Source: a virus. Taken from it: a DNA stretch of 61,626 bases. The stretch spans positions 1 through 61,626 of IMG/VR virus record IMGVR_UViG_3300036853_000113; one strand, 5' to 3'. How positions within the stretch are numbered: position 1 is the first letter of the stretch; every line of letters begins with the position of its first letter. The notes beneath the pieces are model-generated. The model saw only the letters and a list, made by a program, of their open reading frames with translations, ran no database searches and had not been told where the DNA came from. Below are positions 27,170-34,925 of this stretch, piece after piece. A program made the translations under genes and the position numbers.

Positions 27170-28854
27170 TATCCGACGCTCCGTAATCCTGTGTACGTAA
27201 CCAAGTCGGACTGCGCGACAAGGCCACGATTGAGAAGAGTCACCGTAGCCGCAATGCCGTCGATGCGCTTCGATGACTTCAAGCGCTCAGGCTTCGACGG
27301 TTGGCAATTGTCCTTCTTGTCGTACTGGAGTTGGAGACAGGCCGCGTGCCAGTTATAGACCGGGTTGTTGCCGTGGCGAATCTTCTGATCGAGGTACTGC
27401 GACAGAATGAACTTGGTGGGGTAGCCCAGCTGCATGAAGTTCTGTTGCACCTCGACAGCATCGATCCCCTCGTCTACCAGCTCCATCGCCTCAGTGCGAA
27501 AGTTGCAGCGGTCGAAGGCGAGGTCGTGCATCTCGAACATCTCTTTCCCCCACCGGATACGCTTCTTGACTTCGCGCAGGTCGATGCCGTTGCCGGGAGT
27601 GGCCTCGACGAACCCGCGCGCAATCCAGTCTGCGAACGGCAGGCGGCAGATTCGCTCCAGCTGCGGAACCCTTTCCTCGGGCACCCAAAAAAACGGCAGG
27701 AAGGTCCAGACGTCGCAGCCTTCAAACGGTGGAAAGCCGAAGACGACGCTCGTAAAGTCAGTCGTCCATGAAGCGTCAACGCCCACCCAGCAAGGCTTAT
27801 CGAGCAGGCCCCACTTGCGAATCAGCATGTCGACGTCATAGGTCGGCCACGTCCTGAGATCAACATCCCCGCCGCATAGCTGCCATTTCGTCATGTCGAT
27901 GATCGGCTCCTGTTGCATTGCGATGGGAAGGTTCAGGTGATAGCGCAGAAACTTCGACTTCTGCGCAGGCTGTGCGAGCGCCTTCGACAGCTCGCGCACA
28001 ATGGCTGTGTCTTTCAGGAAGCCGCCGTTATCCTCGTGGCTGGGGTTAGCAGCGACGCGCGCCTCGCGGGACTTCCAGTATTCGGGGTCTGCGTCGAGTT
28101 TCTTTTTGTCAGCTTCCCAGATTGCGGAATAGAAACCCGGCACTGATAACGCGCCTGTGAGAACTTGCTTGGCGACCTCGTACTCCTGAAACCACAGCTG
28201 CGATTCGTACTCAGCCCCCGCGGTCGTGATCGCCAAGTCGAGAGGCTGACTGCGTGAAATTTGGCCCTTGGTCGTGACGTCGTAAAGCGTTTCCGCCTTC
28301 GATGACTTCCAGCGGTGCATCTCGTCTCTGATCAGCAGGCTCGGTCTGATGCCGTCCTGGACGTCGCCGTCAGCTGAGAGCACCTGATAGCTTCCGCCGC
28401 CGTCACGCCTGACGATGCGCTTGGTGCTCGGGATAACCTTCAGGCGCGCTCGCAGGTCAGGGTTCGCGTTGACGAGCATCGCCGCAGCCTTGAAGACGAT
28501 CCCGGCCTGCTCTTTCGCAGCCGCTGCGCCGTAGGCTTCAGGGTTCAGCTCGTCTTCCATCAAGATGTGATAGATCGGCAAGCCGCCTGTAAGGAACGAC
28601 TTTCCATTCTGCTTCGCTGTCGAGACGTAGCCGCGCTGATACTGTCGCGTGCCGTCCTCGACTGTGACGGTCCCGAAGATGTCGCGGATTACTTTGCGGT
28701 GCCACCCCAGCAGCTTGTAACCAAGCGGCGGGTAGAGTATCTGCGAATAGAACCGCTCGACCTTGCACCCCCTGCACATCGGACCCTTGCGGTGCATCTC
28801 GCACCACGTATCGGCCTTGCAGTATGAACAGGTGTCAGGTTTGTACTCACCCAC
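27169..28854 (-). CDS. Terminase large subunit (Terminase_1 family)
   Basis: In this 561-residue protein the ATPase part has a Walker A variant STAKQNGKSF near residue 80 and a Walker B SLLIRDEMHRW near residue 170. The nuclease part begins CWVGVDASWTTDFT near residue 345, and the family-typical SKRIDGIAATVTLLNR sits near the C-terminus. The N-terminus carries five cysteines (residues 9-30: CSYCKADTWC then CRGC), a probable zinc site. It pumps DNA into the prohead and cuts it. The start overlaps the small subunit gene by 8 bases. Confidence 0.94.
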   Translation of the reverse strand: MGEYKPDTCSYCKADTWCEMHRKGPMCRGCKVERFYSQILYPPLGYKLLGWHRKVIRDIFGTVTVEDGTRQYQRGYVSTAKQNGKSFLTGGLPIYHILMEDELNPEAYGAAAAKEQAGIVFKAAAMLVNANPDLRARLKVIPSTKRIVRRDGGGSYQVLSADGDVQDGIRPSLLIRDEMHRWKSSKAETLYDVTTKGQISRSQPLDLAITTAGAEYESQLWFQEYEVAKQVLTGALSVPGFYSAIWEADKKKLDADPEYWKSREARVAANPSHEDNGGFLKDTAIVRELSKALAQPAQKSKFLRYHLNLPIAMQQEPIIDMTKWQLCGGDVDLRTWPTYDVDMLIRKWGLLDKPCWVGVDASWTTDFTSVVFGFPPFEGCDVWTFLPFFWVPEERVPQLERICRLPFADWIARGFVEATPGNGIDLREVKKRIRWGKEMFEMHDLAFDRCNFRTEAMELVDEGIDAVEVQQNFMQLGYPTKFILSQYLDQKIRHGNNPVYNWHAACLQLQYDKKDNCQPSKPERLKSSKRIDGIAATVTLLNRGLVAQSDLVTYTGLRSVG

Positions 28855-29365
28855 ACAGCTTCATTTCCAGCGGGTCGATTGCGCCGGGATTGCCGTCACC
28901 CCCGCTCTCAATACGACTGCGCGAAGAGGGAGTCAGACCAAACTCACGCCGCTCGATGATTACGCGATTCGCCAGATTTCTGATCGTGCTCATCGCGAGC
29001 CGTCCGCTCGTCATGCTGAACACCTGATAAAGCGCGCCGCCCGGAAGCTTCTTGCCTTCCTCGCGGGCCCTTTTCTCAAGCATGCGCGCCATGTCCCAAA
29101 TTCCCGCATACAGCTCGACGAGCATCGCCTCATCCTCGGCCAATTGCCATAGAGCCTGCTTGTCGACGCGCGCCAGCACGCCAACACCTTGCATCTCTGC
29201 GACAAGCTCATTCCAGATAGATTTAGCGGCGCGACTCGTGCGTGCTGGCTTCTCTGGCGCGCTCGTGGCATAGACTGGCTCGTTGGCAGGGTAGGGACGA
29301 CGCGATGGGTTGCCTTCATACTTGCGCAGCGCTGTCGGCTTCGGCGCCGGTCCTCTCACGCCCAT
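28847..29365 (-). CDS. Terminase small subunit (P27 family)
   Basis: This 172-residue protein opens with GPAPKPTALRKYEGNPSRRP, the P27-family signature. The helical block SIWNELVAEMQGVGVLARVD and the following LWQLAEDEAMLVELY form the DNA-recognition domain. An AGGAG site precedes the ATG by 13 bases. Pairing with a Terminase_1 large subunit and a nearby HNH nuclease is typical of phages that cut at cos sites, though no cos site was located. Confidence 0.92.
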   Translation of the reverse strand: MGVRGPAPKPTALRKYEGNPSRRPYPANEPVYATSAPEKPARTSRAAKSIWNELVAEMQGVGVLARVDKQALWQLAEDEAMLVELYAGIWDMARMLEKRAREEGKKLPGGALYQVFSMTSGRLAMSTIRNLANRVIIERREFGLTPSSRSRIESGGDGNPGAIDPLEMKLCG

Positions 29366-29409
29366 AAGATTCGAGTTGCTCCTTTTTTCTGCGGTAACAT
29401 CGTGGAGTC

Positions 29410-29769
29410 GTGAGCACTGTAACCGGATGTCGCTGCATCACTCTTCACGCACACTGGGCCGAAGCTATCTTTGCGCTCGGCAAGGATGTCGAGAATCGCA
29501 CCTGGGCGACCGACTATCGCGGCACCCTGGCCATTCATGCAGGCGCGATCATCGATCGCAGCATCTGTGCGACTCTTCACTTGAACCCAAATAAGTTGTG
29601 TCGCTCGGCCATCATTGGCACCGTCGAACTGGTTAACTGTGTTCGCGACTCGCGCTCTAAGTGGGCGATGGCCGCGCACTATCACTGGGTGCTGGCGCAT
29701 CCGCGCCGCCTAGACCGAATCATCAGACGTCACGGTCAGCAAGGGCTTTACACCGTAACGCTTGACTAA
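29410..29769 (+). CDS. ASCH-domain (PUA-like) protein
   Basis: This 119-residue protein starts at GTG on the opposite strand to all its neighbours. The block DVENRTWATDYRGTLAIHAG near residue 26 is the defining signature of the ASCH fold, and the later GTVELVNCVRDS strand fits as well. ASCH/PUA-like domains bind modified RNA or DNA bases, and some cut acetylated cytidine. The gene is wedged between the terminase small subunit (divergent) and an ABC ATPase-GNAT gene (convergent, 4-base overlap). That position suggests a partner role in base modification or its recognition. Confidence 0.75.
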   Translation: MSTVTGCRCITLHAHWAEAIFALGKDVENRTWATDYRGTLAIHAGAIIDRSICATLHLNPNKLCRSAIIGTVELVNCVRDSRSKWAMAAHYHWVLAHPRRLDRIIRRHGQQGLYTVTLD

Positions 29770-30893
29770 GCCGCGAGCAACCGCTGCGCCGTCGCCAGAT
29801 CCATAGGTGCACCAACATATTCAAATACCGCGCAGGGACGTCCACCGAAGCCGCCCATTTCGGGGCTATTGGGAATTGTTGACGTCGTGCCTACCCGATG
29901 GCTGTAGGTGCCTCCGCGCTTTTCCAAAGACCATAATTCTCGGCGTTGCGCGAACGACCGAATCAGCGCAGGGTGCGCCGGATACATACGAAAGCGAAAC
30001 CCAGCAGAGCGATAAGCTGCCCCGAGTTTCGTCGCAAGGATGAGAGCCAGTCCGAGTCCCTGCCAATCCGGTAGCGTCACGAGTCGAGAAATACCCTTGA
30101 CGTTCTTCGCTCTAGGGTGCGGTCGATGGAGCACAGCGCAGAAGCTCGCTGCTCGACCATTCGCGAACAAGCAATAGCACGACGCCGCATGATTCAGTTC
30201 TGCCGTCAGATAGTGAAACGGAGAGAAGAGCTTCCAGTAGTCGTACTTGACGCGACGAATTTCAATGTCAATGGGTGGTCTTGGTTGAAGTGACCTCCGT
30301 GCAAAGTGCATCGTTGCTGGCTCCAGAATCCAGTCAGGTTGCAGCCAGTCCAGAATGTCGTAATGACACGACGCGGCAACAAAGCGCGGCTTGCCATGCT
30401 TACGAACATATTTCTGAACGGCATGAGCGCCGATCTGCGCTACCTGACGGTCGACCACCGATGTGAACTCATCCATCACGATTAGCGGCTCTCTCGTGAG
30501 AAGACGCCGCGCCAGTTCGACGCGAAACTTCTCACCATTTGAGAGCACAGAGAAGGGTCGCATCCATGCCGGGATCGTATTGAAACCGACCGACTGACAA
30601 ATTTCCGAAATGTTCTGCATCGAATGCGACGGGTCGAAGTCATCGATCACGCTCTTCGCTGACCACTGGAGTTGTTCAGGAGCAGCGAAGATGCGGCTGA
30701 GAATCGACGACTTGCCACAGCCGGAAGGTCCCACGATGAGGCCGACATTCCAGTCAAACGACTCGATGGGACAGTCGCCCTTGAACTCAATGCGTGCGCG
30801 CTCCGATGCCGGAACGTCGAACATCGCTTCTAGCTGCTTGACGCGAATCGTGCGGTCGATCTGCGTCTGAACTACGAAATCAATAACAGGCAC
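29766..30893 (-). CDS. ABC-type ATPase fused to a GNAT acetyltransferase-like domain
   Basis: This 375-residue protein starts at GTG, overlapping the ParB-like gene by 22 bases. Residues 45-190 are an ABC ATPase: Walker A GPSGCGKSS near residue 54, signature LSNGEKFRVELARRLL near residue 117, and Walker B PLIVMDEFTS near residue 136. Residues about 205-350 look like a GNAT fold (LVTLPDWQGLGLALILATKL supplies the acyl-CoA loop). There are no membrane parts. Such fusions sit beside ParB-like genes in other phages and recall the Mom-type acyltransferase that modifies adenine in phage Mu DNA; that link is an inference. Confidence 0.78.
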   Translation of the reverse strand: MPVIDFVVQTQIDRTIRVKQLEAMFDVPASERARIEFKGDCPIESFDWNVGLIVGPSGCGKSSILSRIFAAPEQLQWSAKSVIDDFDPSHSMQNISEICQSVGFNTIPAWMRPFSVLSNGEKFRVELARRLLTREPLIVMDEFTSVVDRQVAQIGAHAVQKYVRKHGKPRFVAASCHYDILDWLQPDWILEPATMHFARRSLQPRPPIDIEIRRVKYDYWKLFSPFHYLTAELNHAASCYCLFANGRAASFCAVLHRPHPRAKNVKGISRLVTLPDWQGLGLALILATKLGAAYRSAGFRFRMYPAHPALIRSFAQRRELWSLEKRGGTYSHRVGTTSTIPNSPEMGGFGGRPCAVFEYVGAPMDLATAQRLLAA

Positions 30894-31510
30894 TTTAGCC
30901 CTTCTCCTTCGAGGCGCTGCATGATCTGCGCCTGATGCTTCTCGCTTTCACACTCGACAATGACGCGATAGGAGAGACCCGGCTCCTGCGTCATGCCTTT
31001 AAGCGGCTTCGACCCATCAAAGAGCGCGCTCAACTCGGTCGGGTTCCAGAGCTGGGTGAGGTCGATTTCGCTCTCCAGAGACTTGAGAATTGCAGTGTCC
31101 CATTCGAGCGACACTTCACCAGTTCGGTTGTCAGCAACCGCGAGTGCCTTCGCTGTCGCGTCCGTGTCAAGATCCAGGTCCATGCGCTGCACAGCGACAA
31201 GCTGCTTGCCGTTCGTCCGCACGACTAAAACGTCGTCAAAACCCGCCTTACCCGCCTGCGCCGCTGTCTTATTTCCAGCAATGATGCGGCCATGTTTGTC
31301 AATAAGAATCGACCGCCCCGCCCCAAAGTCGCGCAGTGACGACTCAACCAGAACGCCTCCGCGCTTGGTTCCTCGATTCGCGTTGCGCTTGTCAGGTAGC
31401 AGTTCTCCCAGCTTTAACGTGCCCATAGTCGCTGGAGTGCTCGCGGACGTCACCTTGCTCGTGCCAGACGTCACCTTACGTCGTTTCCCGCCACGCACTG
31501 CGACTGTCAT
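30872..31510 (-). CDS. ParB/Srx-fold protein
   Basis: In this 212-residue protein, KLGELLPDKRNANRGT, FGAGRSILIDKHGRIIAGNK and KALAVADNRTGEVSLEWD are the ordered motifs of the ParB N-terminal (ParB/sulfiredoxin-like) fold. The GRSILIDKHGRIIAGN block is the nucleotide/phosphate-binding region. A Lys/Arg/Ser-rich N-terminal tail precedes it. There is no ParA gene here, so plasmid-type partition is unlikely. Coupling to the ABC ATPase-GNAT gene suggests a shared DNA-modification or CTP/ATP-dependent function. AGGAG lies 9 bases before the ATG. Confidence 0.8.
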   Translation of the reverse strand: MTVAVRGGKRRKVTSGTSKVTSASTPATMGTLKLGELLPDKRNANRGTKRGGVLVESSLRDFGAGRSILIDKHGRIIAGNKTAAQAGKAGFDDVLVVRTNGKQLVAVQRMDLDLDTDATAKALAVADNRTGEVSLEWDTAILKSLESEIDLTQLWNPTELSALFDGSKPLKGMTQEPGLSYRVIVECESEKHQAQIMQRLEGEGLKCLLLIS

Positions 31511-31615
31511 ACGACTGAAATCTCCTAAAACCTGCGAAAGTTAGCGAAAGGGCTGACGCGAGGTTCTGGAACAGAAGCTCTAGGGATTTGAGCCCCCCTC
31601 CCCCTCCCTCAGCCG

Positions 31616-31783
31616 TCAGTCTCTGCCCATCATGACGTTTGAGCTGTCGAACGGGTCGTGGTAGTCAGCGAGCAGGCCGTCCTTGGATCGTGGCACCTTG
31701 GTTGCGAACCATTTCTTCTGGTCTATCGCCCATGCAGCGGCCTTGGCGTCAATCGCACTGTTGACCTCTTCGAGTGTCATCAT
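31616..31783 (-). CDS. 55-residue protein, unknown
   Basis: A short frame begins at two adjacent ATGs overlapping the stop of the holin-like gene (ATGATG) and ends in a normal TGA. The protein (MTLEEVNSAIDAKAAAWAI, then FDSSNVMMGRD at the end) is charged and helical at the start. It is supported by tight coupling and by an AAGGAG site about 14 bases upstream. No family is recognised. It lies at the end of the lysis cassette. Confidence 0.6.
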   Translation of the reverse strand: MMTLEEVNSAIDAKAAAWAIDQKKWFATKVPRSKDGLLADYHDPFDSSNVMMGRD

Positions 31784-32187
31784 GGTGTTGGCTTCGCTCC
31801 TTCCTCAAGGCTGAAGGCGTCCATCGTCATCCACGCGCCTGTGACGTACCGCTCAATCTGTGCCTGCGTCGGGTTCGCCACGCCGTGATCCTTCAGCAGC
31901 TTCAGTGCGATAGGTTCGAGCTGCTGCATGACGAACGCAGCCTTCGCGAGGCCGGTGCCTGATGCGCCGTTGGTTGCAACTGCTGATGCAATCTCTGTGT
32001 TCTTGATGAGGGAGACGGCCTCGTTGTAGAGCGGCACAGCCCAAGGGATCGACGCTGCCAGCACGAGGTCTGCTAGCGGCTGCAGACCGACAACGACCTC
32101 GCCTGCGACGTGACCGACTTCTGAGGGATGTTTGAATGCAAAGACGAACTTCAGCCCAACTGCTTTCAGGATGCTAATGGGTGTCAT
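31780..32187 (-). CDS. Holin-like or lysis-cassette membrane-associated protein
   Basis: This 135-residue protein starts at the ATG overlapping the HNH stop (ATGA), with a strong GGAAGGAG site. An amphipathic start (ISILKAVGLKFVFAFKHP) is followed by a hydrophobic segment PLADLVLAASIPWAVPLYNE. The C-terminal half is helical with NPTQAQIERYVTGAW. It lies two genes after the lysozyme. A holin role is suggested by position and hydrophobicity, but the membrane segments are weak. Confidence 0.5.
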   Translation of the reverse strand: MTPISILKAVGLKFVFAFKHPSEVGHVAGEVVVGLQPLADLVLAASIPWAVPLYNEAVSLIKNTEIASAVATNGASGTGLAKAAFVMQQLEPIALKLLKDHGVANPTQAQIERYVTGAWMTMDAFSLEEGAKPTP

Positions 32188-32681
32188 GGAACTTGCTCCT
32201 TCCGTCTCCCGGTCGTTGGTACGTTGTCGCGCAGCGTCTTCGCACCGTGACATTCATTGCAGCGCGTTCTGTAGTTGTCGAGGTCGCGCCTAAGATCAGG
32301 ACGGCGCTCGATGGGTATCTGGTGATCAGCGTGGAGATGTCTGTCGTTACGGTTGTAGCGCCTGCGCAGTTCTTCGAGAATGACATCGAGCGGCGGTTCG
32401 TCGAGGTCATAGAGCTGACTGTCACGCACGCAATCAGGCATCCAGCCACAGTCAACGCAGCACCAGTTGTCACGTATGAAGCACAGCAGGCGCAGGCGAC
32501 GATGCACGTCATCGTAGCCGCGTGCTGTCGATGTCTCACGCGAGGCGTCGAGCACCTGATGACGCTTCCGTTCGCAGGCGTCACAGCGAGCTGTCTCTGT
32601 CAGGTTCCTGCACCCGACTGTTCCGCAGGGGCGACGAGGTACGCGACGGCCTGCCTGCGTTACTGCACTATTACGTCGCAA
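32184..32681 (-). CDS. HNH endonuclease (packaging-associated type)
   Basis: This 165-residue protein starts at a TTG that overlaps the lysozyme stop by 11 bases; no better start exists before the domain. Cys pairs at CGTVGCRN, CDACER, CVDCGW and CNECHG form zinc sites around the core HADHQIPIERRPDLRRDLDN. HNH proteins near terminase genes stimulate cos cleavage in several siphoviruses. Here it lies about 3 kb from the terminase, within the lysis cassette. Confidence 0.82.
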   Translation of the reverse strand: MRRNSAVTQAGRRVPRRPCGTVGCRNLTETARCDACERKRHQVLDASRETSTARGYDDVHRRLRLLCFIRDNWCCVDCGWMPDCVRDSQLYDLDEPPLDVILEELRRRYNRNDRHLHADHQIPIERRPDLRRDLDNYRTRCNECHGAKTLRDNVPTTGRRKEQVP

Positions 32682-33222
32682 CGCATTGACTGAACTGCTT
32701 TCTCGCCCAGTCGTTCCTTGCGTCGCTGATGCCCTTGCGATGACACTGCTGCGCAGCGATAGACCAGCGCTGAAGATTCACAGCCTTACAAAAGCCGGTG
32801 TACTCGTGACCGAGCTTGGTCGCGCCGAGATTGAAGTGCATATCGAGCAGCCCGACTTTCGCCGCCAGGGGATAGGTGTAGAACATCGGGAACAGGTTCG
32901 CCAGCTCGACAGCAGACTCTGCGAGAGTCGCGCGCAGCGTGATGTTGATGGTCGCATCGTCGAGCAGCAGCGATGCACTGCGTCGATACGCAGCTGCGAT
33001 CATTCCCGGCTTCAACGCTTTCACGATGCCGAAGTCAGCGATGATCTCATCTGTCTCTGCGAGTTCAGCATTGGGTCGACGAAACGGCAACTTGACCGCG
33101 CTCATGATGTTCGGCAACATCTGCCCGACGCCTGCTGTGACGTTGCCGCGCGTGTCGAGATACATCCAGTGAACTCGACCTTCCCAGATGCTGACCTGTT
33201 CCACTGCGTCGTCAAGATACAT
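32671..33222 (-). CDS. Endolysin, lysozyme-like muramidase (GH24-type)
   Basis: In this 183-residue protein the N-terminal block VSIWEGRVHWMYLDTRGNVT and the following AGVGQML contain the E...D...T catalytic triad spacing of T4-type lysozymes (Glu near 14, Asp near 23, Thr near 29). A long C-terminal helical domain follows, with FYTYPLAAKVGLLDMHFNLG, a usual muramidase core. There is no signal peptide, so release depends on a holin. It is translated just after the membrane-anchored coiled-coil gene. Confidence 0.82.
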   Translation of the reverse strand: MYLDDAVEQVSIWEGRVHWMYLDTRGNVTAGVGQMLPNIMSAVKLPFRRPNAELAETDEIIADFGIVKALKPGMIAAAYRRSASLLLDDATINITLRATLAESAVELANLFPMFYTYPLAAKVGLLDMHFNLGATKLGHEYTGFCKAVNLQRWSIAAQQCHRKGISDARNDWARKQFSQCVAT

Positions 33223-33236
33223 TCAGCTTGGCCTTC

Positions 33237-33965
33237 TCAATGACTCGGTGGCTTCATGGCTAAGATCACCGTTACAAGCGCCGACACGACAGAAATGATG
33301 ACGGCGACTGTTGCGAGCATCAGGTGCCAGTTGACTTTTGTCGTGTCCACAGTGCGCTCTACTCCAGTAGAGCGGCCATCGTTGCGATCCTGCCACGCCT
33401 GCATCACGGTAAGCTGTTGGGTCATGGACTTGAACTGCTGTTCCACCTCGATCCGCGTCACATAGGTGGACTGATCTCTTCGCTGTGCGTCGATCTTGTC
33501 GTTTACGTTTTGAACGAGAGCTTCAATTTGAGGGCGGGGCATGAACGTTGCTGTCTGATCGGTCAGACTCTTGCGAAATTCATTCACTGACTCGAAGCGC
33601 TTCTCTGCCGCCAACGCAGCTTTTTCAATCGCTCTCTCACTGGCCGTAAACGCGATGGCAGTATTTTCTTTTAGAGCGGCAAGCTGGGCACGCGAAGTCT
33701 CTTCCAACGACTTGAACTGCGACTCATATTTGTCGTCTTTGAGGTGGATCACTTCCCGCAAACTCGCTTGCGTCAACTCCGCGTTCTGAAACATGACCAT
33801 ATATCGCTGGTCATTGTGCGCCATCAGCTCTCGGACTAACAGAACGCCAGCGTCTGACGTGTGCTGAAGAGCCAGAATATGGCGCAACAGATACACCCGC
33901 AGCGTGTCGAATGACCATGTTGAATTAGAAATCGGTATTTCTGCGTCCGTGATCAGTTCGGACAT
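33237..33965 (-). CDS. Coiled-coil protein with C-terminal membrane anchor
   Basis: This 242-residue protein has long Glu/Ala/Lys-rich helices at residues 65-185 (AALKENTAIAFTASERAIEK, then AALAAEKRFESVNEFRK) and one C-terminal transmembrane helix (LMLATVAVIISVVSALVTVI). Related proteins are common upstream of phage endolysins. It may act in lysis (holin or pinholin partner) or in membrane sensing. A GAGG site precedes the ATG. Confidence 0.65.
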   Translation of the reverse strand: MSELITDAEIPISNSTWSFDTLRVYLLRHILALQHTSDAGVLLVRELMAHNDQRYMVMFQNAELTQASLREVIHLKDDKYESQFKSLEETSRAQLAALKENTAIAFTASERAIEKAALAAEKRFESVNEFRKSLTDQTATFMPRPQIEALVQNVNDKIDAQRRDQSTYVTRIEVEQQFKSMTQQLTVMQAWQDRNDGRSTGVERTVDTTKVNWHLMLATVAVIISVVSALVTVILAMKPPSH

Positions 33966-33987
33966 TGTTGGACCTCGCTGTTTCCTC

Positions 33988-34332
33988 TTACACGCGCCGC
34001 CTGCGCAGCATAAGGGGGCAGTGGTCGCCCACCTTCAGCATTCCGACGTTCGGCCATGCGCGCACTTTGCGACGTGCCCAGAATGCGTGATGTATGCCTG
34101 ACTCGCCTGCGTTGTCCCGGCTGCAGTTCGCCGACAGGGTGCAGGGACTGATGTGCTGGCTTCCTTCAGGCGCAGGCGTCGATTCGAGCAGTAGACGGAA
34201 GCGATGCGTCTTTGAGCGGACCGGCGTCAGGCGCTCGACGATGCCGCGCGTGATGTAGTTATCCATTTCGGAATAAGAGACATGCGCGATCTCGACGTCG
34301 TTCATGTCGCACAGTACGGCGCGTTTCGCCAT
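33988..34332 (-). CDS. Hypothetical protein at the head of the late operon
   Basis: This 114-residue basic protein (MAKRAVLCDMNDVEIAHVSY and a final LMLRRRRV) is the first clear frame of the leftward operon. A GTG at 34419 would add 29 residues and cannot be excluded. A central block RSKTHRFRLLLEST and two Cys/His pairs (ISPCTLSANC, GIHHAFW) hint at a metal site. The position near the divergent promoter region would suit a late regulator, but there is no family evidence. Confidence 0.5.
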   Translation of the reverse strand: MAKRAVLCDMNDVEIAHVSYSEMDNYITRGIVERLTPVRSKTHRFRLLLESTPAPEGSQHISPCTLSANCSRDNAGESGIHHAFWARRKVRAWPNVGMLKVGDHCPLMLRRRRV

Positions 34333-34667
34333 CGTTTCGACCTGCTTTTCGTGTGAAGAGAGGTTTCCCGTTGCATCGTCACCCGTCTCGCCGATGAATG
34401 CAGCCTGTGGGAATCTCACGCTGCGCGGTATGCAACTGCTCTGTTAGCTGCGACTATACAACGCTTTAACCCGATGCTGCGACTTATCAGTTTTTCCACT
34501 GTTGCACGCATCGCTCTGTGGTGTTACGGTGTCGAGACTTTCGCAAAGCGCAGTTAGCTCGCAAGGCGCATAAACATTGAGCGAAACGCAATAGACGCAA
34601 TAGACAGACGAGACATCCTGACACATTTAGGGACGATAGAAACATACGGAACAAAGGAGCAACTTAG
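34333..34667. promoter_or_regulatory. Divergent promoter region between late (leftward) and early (rightward) operons
   Basis: The left third may be the N-terminal extension of the leftward gene; the rest (34420-34667) has no gene. It holds a short tandem repeat near 34583-34605 (ACGCAATAG twice, then ACAGACGAG) and A-rich DNA before the first early gene. The divergent layout means both major promoters should be here. No convincing -35/-10 pair could be chosen. Confidence 0.4.
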
Positions 34668-34925
34668 ATGGAGACTATGGAACAAGCTGAAGCATCTGTG
34701 ACCACCACTGCTGCCGTCGACCTGTCGACCGTATCCACCTCGGCACTTGCTTCAGAGCTTGGTCGTCGCTCGTGGCAAGAGCGCGCGTCGCGGCAGATAT
34801 TCTCACCGTGCAAGTTCTGCGGCCTTCCTTACGGCGTGCGAGCCATGAAGACGCATATCCCAACCTGCACTCGCAACCCGACGCGGCGCAGCCTGCGCAG
34901 GAAGCTGGTCGACAATGCCCAGTGA
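34668..34925 (+). CDS. Small zinc-finger-like protein, first early gene
   Basis: In this 85-residue protein the motif CKFCGLPYGVRAMKTHIPTC near residue 48 has the C-x2-C...H-x3-C spacing of a C2HC zinc knuckle, in a basic C-terminal half (RRSLRRKLV). A strong AAAGGAG site lies 9 bases before the ATG. It is the first gene of the rightward operon and overlaps the next gene by 11 bases. A nucleic-acid-binding early regulator is a reasonable guess. Confidence 0.7.
   Translation: METMEQAEASVTTTAAVDLSTVSTSALASELGRRSWQERASRQIFSPCKFCGLPYGVRAMKTHIPTCTRNPTRRSLRRKLVDNAQ

Noticed and set aside
30872-31510. Plasmid-type ParAB partition system
   Set aside because: There is no ParA ATPase; the neighbouring ATPase is ABC-type and fused to a GNAT-like domain, and an integrase provides lysogenic maintenance.
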